The notes: a model not told the origin generated them from the sequence alone. Shown: positions 9,227 to 18,537, counted from the first letter of the stretch. The stretch: 64,000 nucleotides of DNA from Belliella calami (GCF_022549695.1 NZ_JAKZGS010000015.1:1-64000), one strand, 5' to 3'. Made by a program: numbers and translations.

Positions 9227-10702
9227 TTGGGAAAGAGTTCGAATATTTATTTAGTTTTGACTGTTTTGTGTAGTTTTCTGACTTCTCGGCCATGTATAGC
9301 CGATCAGTATACAAAAAGTCAAATTGACAGTATGCTCAATATCGTCAGGTCAGATTATTCTTTTGAAGAGAATTACAATACTTACCTTCAACTGTATGAA
9401 AATTCTGAAAAAATAGGTTATGAAGGAGGCATGTTTAGGACCTTATTAAACATAAGTGAACTTTACATGGAAAAAAGTCAATATGAAAAAGCGCTTGAAT
9501 TTTTGGGGAGAATAGAAGATATCCCATTGAGCTCAGAAAACTCCTACTTTTCTAAAATCAAATCTTACCAGGTCAAGGCTTTTGCTTTCGTTAAACTGGG
9601 TTTTTTTGATGAGGCATTCAATTCCTTGGAAAAAGCTGAAGAATTGGCGAAAAACCTTAAGGGCGATTTAAAACATCATAATGTTGGTAGAATTCATCAC
9701 ATAAGAGGTGGGTTGTACTTTGAAATGGAATACCCTGCAGATTCGTCTATAAACTCAATTAAAAGAGCTATAACAGAATATGAAAAATTGAGTGATAAAA
9801 CATTGAAAGAAAGGACTTTGATTGAGCAGTATATCAACCTCTGTGGAAATTATGCTGAAATTGAAAAGTATGATTCTGCAATTTACTATGCCCACAAAGC
9901 AAAAGCTATAGAAAGTATCAATAAAGCTGCTGAACTTTATGTTGATATGAACTTAGGGTCTGTATATTATAAAACACAACAATTCGACAGTGCGATCTAC
10001 TATTACCAGAATTCTAAGGATTTGTCAATTTTAATTGGTGATTTGGTCGCTCAGCAGCATATATATGAGACTCTTTTTAAGATCTATGATGATCTTGACG
10101 ATACAGAGAATTATAAGATTTATAACAAGTCCTATTTAGCCGTTACGGATAGTTTGAATAAAATAAGTAAGTCTGGTGTAAATAGGGCTTCTGAGTCCAT
10201 AAAAAAGGAAATAACAACAGCTTTTAATCAAGAAAAATGGAAATTGAAGGCAGTTATCGGATTGGTGATCTTCTTGGGATTGATCATACTTTTCTTTACA
10301 ATTAAGTATTTTATAAAATTTTATAAGGTCAGAAAAGAAAAAAACATTTTGGAAGATGAAGTGGTACAAAAAGACATTGAGATTTCGGAAGTTCGTTATC
10401 AAGCAAATCAGGATGCAATAAAAGAACTTGTTGATCTCGTGAAAAATAACGATCCTGCCTTTATTGCAAGATTTAAAGAAGTTTATAATGAGTGGTATTC
10501 AAAAATTAATGATATGGAGCCCACATTGACTACGGAAGAGCTCCGATTTGCCGCCATGTTATTTATGCATTTCAATACCAAGGATATTGCTAGATTTACT
10601 TTTGTACAAGCTAAGACAATTCAGATGAAGAAATATAGGTTGAGAAAAAAACTTAACATAGATTCAAATGTTGAAATATCAGATTGGCTAAATAACATTT
10701 AA
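9227..10702 (+). CDS. TPR-transmembrane-LuxR-type HTH regulator
   Basis: 491 residues. A signal peptide-like segment (about 7-25) is followed by TPR-like helical repeats to about 330, then a transmembrane helix (about 342-362), a coiled coil (about 365-400) and a C-terminal LuxR/GerE-like helix-turn-helix (about 435-491) with the basic motif KKYRLRKKLN. This is the architecture of Bacteroidota one-component regulators with a periplasmic TPR sensor and a cytoplasmic DNA-binding end. The only start upstream of the signal peptide that is in frame is TTG at 9227 (a stop codon lies at 9203); the first ATG would remove the signal peptide. It is a paralogue of the protein at 12465-13913. Proximity to the surface-protein genes suggests them as targets (inference). 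Confidence 0.82.
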   Translation: MGKSSNIYLVLTVLCSFLTSRPCIADQYTKSQIDSMLNIVRSDYSFEENYNTYLQLYENSEKIGYEGGMFRTLLNISELYMEKSQYEKALEFLGRIEDIPLSSENSYFSKIKSYQVKAFAFVKLGFFDEAFNSLEKAEELAKNLKGDLKHHNVGRIHHIRGGLYFEMEYPADSSINSIKRAITEYEKLSDKTLKERTLIEQYINLCGNYAEIEKYDSAIYYAHKAKAIESINKAAELYVDMNLGSVYYKTQQFDSAIYYYQNSKDLSILIGDLVAQQHIYETLFKIYDDLDDTENYKIYNKSYLAVTDSLNKISKSGVNRASESIKKEITTAFNQEKWKLKAVIGLVIFLGLIILFFTIKYFIKFYKVRKEKNILEDEVVQKDIEISEVRYQANQDAIKELVDLVKNNDPAFIARFKEVYNEWYSKINDMEPTLTTEELRFAAMLFMHFNTKDIARFTFVQAKTIQMKKYRLRKKLNIDSNVEISDWLNNI

Positions 10703-10853
10703 AGTTTTCATTAAATAAATATCCGCTACGTTATATCTTAGGTAATTTGATAATTCATATGTCGGGGGCTCTAGTCAATTTTATGTGCATCTGGGCTGAA
10801 GACTACAGATAATAGGTAACAATTCAAATCTTTCACCTGAAGAGATATTGTTT

Positions 10854-10883
10854 GGCTACGTCCAATAGGGCGTAGTCATTTTT
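10854..10883 (+). terminator. Intrinsic terminator-like hairpin
   Basis: A 10-pair stem (10854-10863 with 10868-10877, two G-U pairs) with an AATA loop is followed by ATTTTT. It sits about 150 bases after the first TPR regulator gene, the nearest upstream gene on this strand. Confidence 0.65.
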
Positions 10884-11363
10884 CAATGTTTTCTTAAGTG
10901 CTATTTTTCATTTAGCCATTCAAAATCATGTCTTTATTATAATGGGAGCATCAGTTGATTTTGCTAGGCAACACTAGTTTCTAACCTTTATTCGTAATAC
11001 ATGATAGGTTCTAGGGCTATCTGATTTCCTTCACCGAAAATCAGGCAAGACCACAGCCTGCATCATTGCTATTGACTGTTGAAAGTTGAATAGTTTATGT
11101 TGGTTATTTTTGTCAACTTGAAAGATAACAAGGGGGTCGTTTTTTGATTTTCTCCATCTCTTTTTTGTTTTTAATTTATAATGAAATTCTGTTTTTATTT
11201 TCCATTTGGAAATTTGTAATCCATCATATTTTTCTTCTGATTAGCTAATTTTCATAAAATTTAAAAATTTTTTATTTATCCAAAAAAATAGCAACACTAC
11301 CATTTTTTTTGACTTTGTAATGTTGAATTAGGGTGGCTTTTTACTGTAATTTTCACTCTGTAG

Positions 11364-11371
11364 TACTTTTG
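11364..11371 (+). promoter_or_regulatory. Candidate -7 promoter element (TAnnTTTG)
   Basis: TACTTTTG matches the Bacteroidota -7 consensus exactly. It lies about 100 bases upstream of the HTH gene at 11472. No good -33 TTG was found at the usual distance, so this is a candidate only. Confidence 0.45.
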
Positions 11372-11471
11372 TAGAACCTAGTTATTTCGCTTTTTGACCA
11401 TTTAAGCACTTATTTGAGAAAGTTTTTATTAGTAGAAAATAATTGGTTAGGGAATTTTAAACAAAATTAAT

Positions 11472-11888
11472 ATGGAAAACTACTACAATAGTAATTTGAA
11501 TGTGAGATCTATTTCAAACCCAATGGTGGGAATTGAAAAAGAAAGAGTAAGTGTTGATAGCAACAATTTTTTTCAGTTCAATGCTGGAAAGCACGATTGG
11601 TTAAAGTCATTTGTTGGCTCGGGTTTCAGTGATTTGTTTATCGTTGAATTTGCAAAGAAGTATCCAAAATTTGTCGCAAAACTTGAAGAGATGATACCTG
11701 AAATGAACTCCATGGATTTGAAGACTTGCTTTTTCATTAGACTTGACTTGAGTACCAAAGAAATAGCTGTTTTGACTAAAAGTTCTGTCAGGTCTGTGGA
11801 ATCAAGAAAATACAGGTTAAGGAAAAAGCTAAATCTATCATCAGCAGTAAATCTCAATTTATTCCTGATTAGACTGACGAAAGAATAA
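11472..11888 (+). CDS. Free-standing LuxR-type HTH protein
   Basis: 138 residues, no signal peptide or membrane segment. Residues ~45-138 align by eye with the C-terminal cytoplasmic part of both neighbouring TPR regulators: a helical stretch like DPAFxARFKE (here PKFVAKLEE), then LKTCFFIRLDLSTKEIA, then the recognition-helix region RKYRLRKKLN. It is therefore a soluble version of their DNA-binding domain without sensor or anchor. It could compete for, or co-bind, the same operators; this is inference. ATG at 11472 follows an A-rich leader. Its own promoter candidate is at 11364. Confidence 0.72.
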   Translation: MENYYNSNLNVRSISNPMVGIEKERVSVDSNNFFQFNAGKHDWLKSFVGSGFSDLFIVEFAKKYPKFVAKLEEMIPEMNSMDLKTCFFIRLDLSTKEIAVLTKSSVRSVESRKYRLRKKLNLSSAVNLNLFLIRLTKE

Positions 11889-12050
11889 CGCTCAGTCGGT
11901 CTCAATTATCAGTTGATGTTACTATTAAATATTGATTTGATTGTTTGGGTTTAAAAGAAGGTGCTTTTGGATTTAAGATTTAGTTCAATCCAGAAGATTA
12001 TTTGCTTTATGTTTTTTAAAATTTTATTAGCAGTTGTTTAATTATTGAGT

Positions 12051-12374
12051 ATGAATAAGATAAGTTACATTATTTTGGATGATGACAAAGAAAGGATAAA
12101 AAGGATTAAATCGGCATTATCAGGGAGGAATTTCAATTGTATATGGTCAAGTTCTTCTATTATAAGATTTCAAACCAAAATACAAGTTTTGAAAGTTGAA
12201 CCAGATGTGTTTTTTGTTGGAAATGTAAAGGATCTGGATTTAGTGTTTAGGACCATACATAGTAGTTACAAGAATAAAGGGATCGTAAGGGTCAGCAATA
12301 AGATGCAAGATATAGAAATGTTGTCTTCAGCATCTTTAGAACATAGTAATGTTAGCTTCCTAATGTTCCAGTAA
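12051..12374 (+). CDS. Small receiver-like protein lacking the phosphoacceptor
   Basis: 107 residues from ATG 12051 (an in-frame TTG lies 6 bases upstream). The N-terminus YIILDDDKERIKRIKSAL looks like strand 1 and helix 1 of a response-regulator receiver with its acidic cluster. In the position of strand 3, EPDVFFVGNV carries Gly or Asn where the phosphorylated Asp normally sits, and the usual Lys near the end is not evident. It would be a pseudo-receiver if the fold is right. It lies between two HTH regulators on the same strand. Family assignment is tentative. Confidence 0.55.
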   Translation: MNKISYIILDDDKERIKRIKSALSGRNFNCIWSSSSIIRFQTKIQVLKVEPDVFFVGNVKDLDLVFRTIHSSYKNKGIVRVSNKMQDIEMLSSASLEHSNVSFLMFQ

Positions 12375-12464
12375 CCATTATAAGAAAATAGAGAGGTTAA
12401 ATCATGTGAATTTTATTTCGCGAAAGGTAAAAGGTTGGTTGGAATTGAAAAAAAATTCTATTTG

Positions 12465-13913
12465 ATGGATTTGAAAATACGTGCTTTTTTGCTTTATGTC
12501 TTGATATTCGTCGGACATTCAGCAAATGGATTTAGTGAGAGACAAGCGTACATTTTGGATTCAGTAAGTGAGTTTAAAAAGGGTGGTAATTATATATCTG
12601 CAATAGAGTGGCTGAATCAGCTATTAGCCTCCAATACCATTGATGGAAAAGATACCAATATTGAAATTCTGGTGAAAATTCAACTTCTTGGATTGTTGAT
12701 AGATTTGGAAAGGTATGATCAGGCTGTGGAAATGTTTCACGAAATTGAGGAGGGTTTTATCACAAAAGCAGATTCGTTTCTGAAGATTCTTTATTATCAA
12801 GAAGCCTCAAAATTGTATAGCCAAATCGGAATGACTGAATTGGCACTGACTTATAATATAAAAGCTATCCAAATATCAATTGAAAGTCGTTCTGAAACTG
12901 ACCAAAATGTTCTAATAGGTGATTTATACGCTTTAAGAGCCACTTTATGCAATAAGATTAATGACATTACTTTAGCCTTGCACTTTAGTTACAAAGCTAT
13001 TTCTTATAGAAAGGCTACACTTGAGATCCCTGTCCTTTTGGATTATTATCAAACTATTCAGAATGATATGGATTCGACTTCACTTTATTTGTCCTTGTTG
13101 GATCAAACATTGGAAGATCCAAGTTGTCAGGTTGATATCAAATATCAATTGAATTTGGCAGCTGGCAAGTATTGGCTTGTAGAATCAGATTTTGTGAAAG
13201 CTGTTGCATATCTTGAGTCTGCATTGATTTTTGCTGAAGTGATGCAAAAATCTGAATTGAAAACAGATGTGCTTCAAATTCTACTGTCATATTACAAGCA
13301 AGTAGGGGATAATGAGAAGATGAGTTTGTGTTTATCGGAAATTTTAAACCTTAAAAGCAAAGCCGATTTTGATTTGAGTCAAAATCGGCTTTCTAAAATT
13401 CTTTTTTCAGATACGCTGAAAGATAAAAGTATAAATATTGGAGGATTTCAAAGTTATAACCTATGGATTGGGTTTTTGATTATTTTAATTGTTTTTCTGT
13501 TTTTACTAGCCATAATAGCTAAAAGTAGACTTCATAAAAACATTTCAAACCTTGAGTACAAAAAGCTGGAGGATGAGAAAGAAATCCTTGAAAAGAAAGT
13601 TTTGGATGCACATAATGACATACTGGAATCAGCTAAATCAAATGATCCTGCTTTTTTGGCAAAGTTCAAAGAAGTCCATGTAGAATTTTGGAAAGCTTTG
13701 GAGGGTCTGGATGCAAACCTCTCCATCGAAGAATTGAAATTATGTGCTTTTATCCGTTTGAAGTTTACAACTAAGGAGATTTCTAGTTTTACTTATGTAC
13801 AAGTAAAAACAGTGCAGATGAAAAAGTATAGACTTCGAAAGAAACTTGGTTTAACAACGGCGGAAGATTTAGGGACTTGGATTGATCAACTGGTGGATGG
13901 GAAGGATAATTAA
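12465..13913 (+). CDS. TPR-transmembrane-LuxR-type HTH regulator (paralogue)
   Basis: 482 residues from ATG 12465; an upstream in-frame TTG at 12435 would add ten residues before the signal peptide and is less likely. A signal peptide (about 3-20), TPR-like helices to ~330, a transmembrane helix (about 340-360, rich in Ile, Leu and Phe), a coiled coil and a C-terminal HTH with KKYRLRKKLG follow in order. The C-terminal ~90 residues closely match those of the protein at 9227-10702, including NDPAFLAKFKEVH and VQVKTVQMKKYRLRKKL. Together they form a duplicated sensor-regulator pair flanking two small regulators. The gene starts 90 bases after the pseudo-receiver gene and may be cotranscribed with it. 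Confidence 0.82.
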   Translation: MDLKIRAFLLYVLIFVGHSANGFSERQAYILDSVSEFKKGGNYISAIEWLNQLLASNTIDGKDTNIEILVKIQLLGLLIDLERYDQAVEMFHEIEEGFITKADSFLKILYYQEASKLYSQIGMTELALTYNIKAIQISIESRSETDQNVLIGDLYALRATLCNKINDITLALHFSYKAISYRKATLEIPVLLDYYQTIQNDMDSTSLYLSLLDQTLEDPSCQVDIKYQLNLAAGKYWLVESDFVKAVAYLESALIFAEVMQKSELKTDVLQILLSYYKQVGDNEKMSLCLSEILNLKSKADFDLSQNRLSKILFSDTLKDKSINIGGFQSYNLWIGFLIILIVFLFLLAIIAKSRLHKNISNLEYKKLEDEKEILEKKVLDAHNDILESAKSNDPAFLAKFKEVHVEFWKALEGLDANLSIEELKLCAFIRLKFTTKEISSFTYVQVKTVQMKKYRLRKKLGLTTAEDLGTWIDQLVDGKDN

Positions 13914-14411
13914 TCCAAATACCATAAAAAATATGAATATCCGCAATTTTGCCAGAAAGAAAATTAATAAGGCTAGATCATGCGGATAATCGTCAATAGT
14001 GGGCAGTCAACAGTCAACAGATTGGATATATCTCCTTTTAGGTATATTTATAATGGTTTGTGGCAAGAAAGCGTATATACATATAGAAAAAACCAAAAAT
14101 GCTGTAGGATAAGTTTGTCACGTAAACAAATTGTATTTGTATTCGTTTTTTGATACGTAGCCATTTAATAGAATATTTGATGAATGACTTGAAGTGCAGT
14201 TGACTTTTTGCGACAATTGTCTGCCATGAGTGTATGCGATTTTTGATTCCTATCCTTGTCCACCTTACAACATTATTGTTACGCAACGGGCTCACAAGCT
14301 TTTGACGAGAATCCACATCATTTAAAGGTACTTTTTTCTAACGTGCATCATTAAGGGTACTCAAATAATGTTATACTCATCGGATATCTTTACAAGTCCG
14401 TATATTTGACA
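13914..14411. other. Intergenic region with degenerate repeats, 498 bp
   Basis: No credible gene; a 92-codon open frame on the minus strand has no recognisable content. Bases 13938-13945 and 13981-13988 are inverted repeats. An 11-mer at 13981-13991 recurs at 50881-50891. The stretch 14304-14363 matches 54998-55059 (see repeat entries). The upstream region of the barrel gene at 14412 lies at its right end. Confidence 0.6.
14304..14363 (+). repeat. Degenerate intergenic repeat, copy A
   Basis: Begins with GACGAGAATCC (14304-14314), then after 25 bases AACGTGCATCATT and GGGTACTCA. The copy at 54998-55059 has the same 11-mer, a 26-base spacer, AACGTACAACATT and GGATACTCAT. The surroundings of both carry further similar debris. 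No coding content. Confidence 0.55.
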
Positions 14412-15500
14412 ATGCAAAAGCGTCTCGCTATTTTATTTCTGTTTTTGTTTGGAAGTGTTTCTTTTTCTGAGGCAAATCAAGATTCTATAGCTAACAAAAA
14501 GCCTGTAGTTTCCGTTTTGCCGCTCGTATATTATACTCCAGAGACCTCGTGGTCATTTGGTGCAGGGGCAGTAGCAAATTTCAAAATTGGTGATCAACAT
14601 GAAGACACCTTTGAAAGCCAAGTGGCCTTGGGCGGTGCATATACACTGTTTAATCAGTTTTTGGCATATGGAAGTTGGAGAATATTCACAGAGGAAAATA
14701 AAAATCTTTTCGCTGGTGAAATAGGATGGTATCGTTATGTCTATTTTTTTTATGGAATAGGTGCCACTGTACAAGACTCTGATCGAGAGCAATTTGATGC
14801 AACTTTTCCGAGATTAAAGTTTGATTACCTTCGTAAGGTTCAATCAAATCTTTACCTTGGTTTTCGATATCATTATGATGATTTTGAGATTACTTCTGTG
14901 AAAGCTAGTGGACTTTTGGACAGTGGAGATATCTTAGGTTCCAATGGTGGGAGATTGAGTGGAATTGGACCGATTATTTATTTTGATTCGAGAGATAGTC
15001 AGTTATATCCTAGTAGAGGTGTATTAGTTGAATCAAGTTTCCAAACTTTCCATAAATCTATTGGAAGTCAATACAATTTCAGTAAAATGTTAATAGATTT
15101 TAGAAGTGTCCATAGCATCACAGAGAAGTCAGTCTTGGTTTGGAATGCTTATTCAGAATTGATGTTTGGAGATATGCCCTTTTTCGGTCTTCCAATGGTA
15201 GGAGGCAATAGATTATTGAGAGGTTTGTTCGAAGGGAAGTTTAGGGATAGTAATCTGGCTTTGGCCCAAGCAGAATATAGATGGAAGTTTCTGCCGAGAT
15301 GGGGAGCGGTAGGATTTGCTGGGGTTGGGAATGTTTTTTCAAGAAATAATAGTTTCCAATTTAACCAAAGCAAATTTACTTATGGTCTAGGAGGTAGATT
15401 TCAGTTGAGTAAAAAGGAAAAATTGAATTTAAGGCTTGATTTTGCGACTTCTCCGAGTGAAGATTTCCAAATTTATTTTACTTTTGGAGAAGCTTTTTGA
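14412..15500 (+). CDS. Outer membrane beta-barrel of the Omp85/D15 surface-antigen family, no POTRA domains
   Basis: 362 residues from ATG 14412 (an in-frame TTG sits two codons earlier). A signal peptide (hydrophobic 4-16, SEA/NQ cleavage) leads directly into a barrel. Motifs typical of the C-terminal D15/BamA barrel are present: PIIYFDSRDSQLYPSRGV, the L6-like LPMVGGNRLLRGLFEGKFRD segment, and a final EAF with terminal Phe as used by BAM substrates. At this length there is no room for POTRA repeats, unlike BamA or TamA. Such short homologues are common in Bacteroidota and their substrates are unknown. Confidence 0.83.
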   Translation: MQKRLAILFLFLFGSVSFSEANQDSIANKKPVVSVLPLVYYTPETSWSFGAGAVANFKIGDQHEDTFESQVALGGAYTLFNQFLAYGSWRIFTEENKNLFAGEIGWYRYVYFFYGIGATVQDSDREQFDATFPRLKFDYLRKVQSNLYLGFRYHYDDFEITSVKASGLLDSGDILGSNGGRLSGIGPIIYFDSRDSQLYPSRGVLVESSFQTFHKSIGSQYNFSKMLIDFRSVHSITEKSVLVWNAYSELMFGDMPFFGLPMVGGNRLLRGLFEGKFRDSNLALAQAEYRWKFLPRWGAVGFAGVGNVFSRNNSFQFNQSKFTYGLGGRFQLSKKEKLNLRLDFATSPSEDFQIYFTFGEAF

Positions 15501-15507
15501 GAAACAT

Positions 15508-15759
15508 TTATTTGAATTCTTCTCGCTCTTTAGTTCTGATATATAGGTCCTCTACCTTCTTTCTCGCCCAGTCTGTTTTTCTTAAAAATTTCAAGCTGGA
15601 ATTCATTGATGGATTATTATTGAAACTCCTAATATTGATCTTGGCACCAAGACTATTCCATCCATACTCCTTTACCAAGTATTCAAGCATGTCGATGAGC
15701 CTCACACCATGGAGCGGATTGTTTATTTGTTTCGACTCTTCTTTGTTATTTTGTTCCAT
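15508..15759 (-). CDS. VF530/DUF2132 family DNA-binding protein
   Basis: 83 residues. The core NPLHGVRLIDMLEYLVKEYGW, then INIRSFNNNPS, then SSLKFLRKTDWARKKVEDLY matches the VF530 (DUF2132) family almost at its full length of 75-85 residues. Structural work on the Vibrio member showed a small helical DNA-binding fold; the physiological role is not established. The gene converges on the barrel gene with seven bases between the stop codons. Confidence 0.88.
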   Translation of the reverse strand: MEQNNKEESKQINNPLHGVRLIDMLEYLVKEYGWNSLGAKINIRSFNNNPSMNSSLKFLRKTDWARKKVEDLYIRTKEREEFK

Positions 15760-15793
15760 TCGCCAAATTTAAGCCTTATTTTTTCTTCAGCCG

Positions 15794-16560
15794 TTAAATT
15801 CCTTCGAAAAGCTCAAAACTCTCTAAATATTCCGGAATGATTGAATTCCAACCCAGTTCTTCATTCAATTTTTGGCTCAAGGCTTTTCTTGCTTCATCCT
15901 CTCCATGAATCAAAAAAGTCATTTTCGGTTTTGAAACAAAACCTTGTGCCCAATCAATGAATTCCTCCTGATCCGCATGTGCTGATAGTCCTTCAACATA
16001 ACAAATGGACGCTTTTACAGGAATATTTAATCCATACATTCTCAAATGATCTTCACCATTTAGCAGTCTTCTTCCTCGAGTTCCTTTTGCCTGATAGCCT
16101 ACGAAAATAATTGAGTCCTGTTCGTTTGGCAATCGGTTATATAAGTGATGCATAACCCTTCCCCCTGTAGCCATTCCACTTGCAGATATTATTATTGCAT
16201 CTCCTCTGAGTGCATTTAGGGACATTGATGCTTCTTGAGATTGGTAATAATGTAGATTTTTATTTGTAAATGGGTTGCAGCCTTCTTCTTCAAGCAGAGG
16301 CTTTAATCTGTGATAGCTGCCATAAGTTTTGTATAGGTTGGTAACATCTATCGCCATCGGGCTATCTACATAGATTGGGATATTTGGTATTTTTCCTTTC
16401 TGTTGTAGGCTGTGGAGGTAGTTCAAAATCAGCTGCGTTCTTCCTACCGCAAATGCAGGTATTACTGCGACTCCACCTTTTCGGTATGCCTCCCTTATTG
16501 CCAAACCCAACTCATCTTCAGGTTTTCTTGCACGTAGCCAAACAATAGAATGCCGGATGA
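15794..16560 (-). pseudogene. 3' half of a beta-CASP metallo-beta-lactamase gene
   Basis: The C-terminal ~240 residues of an RNA-processing-type metallo-beta-lactamase are intact: GGVAVIPAFAVGRTQ, IPIYVDSPMA, IISASGMATGGRVMHHL (beta-CASP motifs) and the RMMBL region with VEGLSAHADQ and FLIHGE. Family members are about 450-470 residues. The whole N-terminal half with the HxHxDH zinc site is missing. In frame, homology can be followed only to about KPEDELGLAI; upstream residues to ~16560 are unlike the family and a stop codon follows near 16611. No ATG exists, only TTG at 16510. The catalytic zinc site is lost, so this is called a truncated pseudogene. The break lies beside intergenic-repeat-like sequence. 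Confidence 0.83.
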
Positions 16561-16626
16561 ACGATTTGTAGTTTTGTTGACAGTTAACTGTTGTCTGCCG
16601 ACGAGTATTTTATTTTTACATCTATT

Positions 16627-18537
16627 CTAATCTTTTTTCATAAAATAGGCTGCATTAAAATTTGCCCTTGATATAGAATCAGCTTCACTTTTCTTATGCT
16701 CAGATCGGCATGTGAGACACAAAAGACCATCTGAGTTAAATACCCAATGATTTTTACTATTTACATCTCGGATTTTATAGCCATTTTTTGTCAAAGTGTT
16801 TCGGATTATTGGCAAGGTAGATTTATCCATGACAAAAACTTGATCATAAGGAATTTCGAGAATCAAATCCAATTCTTGCACTCTGAATTTTTCCAAAGTA
16901 TTCATCTCAATAGACCTATTGATTGTTAAGATACTGTCTTGCAGGTTGAATGTGTAAGGTATTGATTTAGCATTATTTAATGCATCTTCTTTTGTTCTAC
17001 CTCTTGCTTGGAACTTCTGGATCAATTCTGGTTTTCCAGTATCCTTTCCATTGATTTCTAATGTGACTTGCTGTCTGAAAGAGGAATTTAGATTGCTGTT
17101 TGAAGCATTTATTACTAAAATACGATTGTCCATATCGAATTCATTTACCTGCGTATGGGTTGCGTTCACTTTGAATTGGGACACTACCTTAGGAATCTGG
17201 AACACACATATTCCAATACTCAAAAGCCAAATACCGAATGTGATCAATCCTGTCCGTGAATCAAGAATGTTTCTTCTTATCCAAACACTGATTGCAAGAA
17301 TTATCAAAACTAAACCAGGAATTAGAATTGCTACTGAAGAAGCTACAGCTAACCAAACTGGTACTATTTCAGTAAGCCAATCTGTGGGGATTTGTTGGCG
17401 TTCGAAGTAATACAAATCAGCAAAAGGAATCAAATTAAAATATGCAGCCAATGCAGTAATAGGTGTGATCGTAATGGCCAAACCAATTATAAAGATTACT
17501 AAGCCAAAAAATACTCGAATGATTGTCAGCAATACAATACCTAATGGACCCAATGCCGCACCAATTCCGTTAATAATCATTCCCAAAACCCTGAATGGTG
17601 CGATCAAAATCTTCTTTCCAGCACTTTCTTCTTTATTGAGGTTTGGACTCATGTTTTCCTTGATTGTCAATTCAATATTGTCAAGGGTAATGGCACCACC
17701 TTTCATTTGGATTCTTTCCGTTATGGATTTGGCAGCAGGGGTAATGATCCAAAGAATAAGGTATATGACCAATCCAGAACCACCGGCAAATATTAAGGCT
17801 ATGAAAATCAGTCTTGCCCATAAAACCTCAATTCCAAAGTATGCAGCCAATCCACTCGCTACACCCCCGAGTGTCCTATCGTCTGGGTTTCTGTAGAGTT
17901 TTTTGACATTCTTGTCTTCGGGATCGTCAAATGATACCGGCAAAATTATCCATAAAACGATATATGCAATCAAAGCAAATATTCCTATTGAGAAACTGAA
18001 ACTTGCATTCCAAGGCATCCAATTGAAGCCTCCAAGCTTCAAGTTCCCACTAAATAGGAGCAAAATCGCTATCAATCTCGTCCAAAGCGGATCGATGGAG
18101 AAATAATTGGCAAAACCAGCACATACCCCACCTAGGATTTTGCTTTTTTCCATCCTCGTGATCTTTTTGTAGCCTTTACTTGCATTTTCTCCAGGAGGTG
18201 TTATATACTTATAGAAGTCATTTTCAGGTTCAGAATTTTCCTCCTTTTCAATAGTTTTTTCCTCAGCTTCTTCCAAAGCTTTAAAATCAGCTATCGTCCC
18301 CATTTTTTCAATCAAATTTTCAACATCTTTGGCAGTGATTACCTGTTTGTTGTTTTTGAGATTGCTCAAGAAAATCTCCGCTATTCGATTTTCAATATCA
18401 GAGATGATCTCCTGATTGTCTTCGTAGTGGGAAAAGTGCTTGTTGATAGCATCTAGGTATTTTTTTAAGGTTGCAAAGCCATCCTCTTCAATATGAAAAA
18501 GGATACCGCTGATATTGATACTTATTGTCTTTTTCAT
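16627..18537 (-). CDS. PspC-domain membrane protein with two PspC units
   Basis: 636 residues. The N-terminal ~90 residues are a soluble domain often fused to PspC in Bacteroidota. Two PspC units follow: one at about 127-205 (KILGGVCAGFANYFSIDPLW plus a transmembrane helix) and one at about 218-272 (RTLGGVASGLAAYFGIEVLW plus a helix). Several more membrane segments lie at about 315-430, and the last ~170 residues form a probably extracytoplasmic beta-rich domain. PspC proteins are linked to envelope stress. The gene starts three bases after the stop codon of the PadR gene, so the two form an operon and the regulator probably controls it. Confidence 0.88.
   Translation of the reverse strand: MKKTISINISGILFHIEEDGFATLKKYLDAINKHFSHYEDNQEIISDIENRIAEIFLSNLKNNKQVITAKDVENLIEKMGTIADFKALEEAEEKTIEKEENSEPENDFYKYITPPGENASKGYKKITRMEKSKILGGVCAGFANYFSIDPLWTRLIAILLLFSGNLKLGGFNWMPWNASFSFSIGIFALIAYIVLWIILPVSFDDPEDKNVKKLYRNPDDRTLGGVASGLAAYFGIEVLWARLIFIALIFAGGSGLVIYLILWIITPAAKSITERIQMKGGAITLDNIELTIKENMSPNLNKEESAGKKILIAPFRVLGMIINGIGAALGPLGIVLLTIIRVFFGLVIFIIGLAITITPITALAAYFNLIPFADLYYFERQQIPTDWLTEIVPVWLAVASSVAILIPGLVLIILAISVWIRRNILDSRTGLITFGIWLLSIGICVFQIPKVVSQFKVNATHTQVNEFDMDNRILVINASNSNLNSSFRQQVTLEINGKDTGKPELIQKFQARGRTKEDALNNAKSIPYTFNLQDSILTINRSIEMNTLEKFRVQELDLILEIPYDQVFVMDKSTLPIIRNTLTKNGYKIRDVNSKNHWVFNSDGLLCLTCRSEHKKSEADSISRANFNAAYFMKKD

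Larger units (their letters stand above)
10703..11471. other. Intergenic region, 769 bp, no convincing gene
   Basis: Only short open frames are present, none with a recognisable product. It contains a terminator-like hairpin near 10854-10883, an AT-rich stretch from 11150, and a Bacteroidota -7 motif at 11364-11371 in front of the next gene. The segment 10703-10883, ending in the hairpin, could be a 3' untranslated region or a small RNA. Confidence 0.6.

Noticed and set aside
14038-14316. 92-codon minus-strand frame in the intergenic gap
   Set aside because: No start context, no recognisable motif, and it lies in the degenerate repeat region; likely chance.
16500-16626. Start codon for a functional short beta-CASP protein
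   Set aside because: No ATG or GTG in frame and the zinc-binding half is missing, so a functional enzyme is unlikely.
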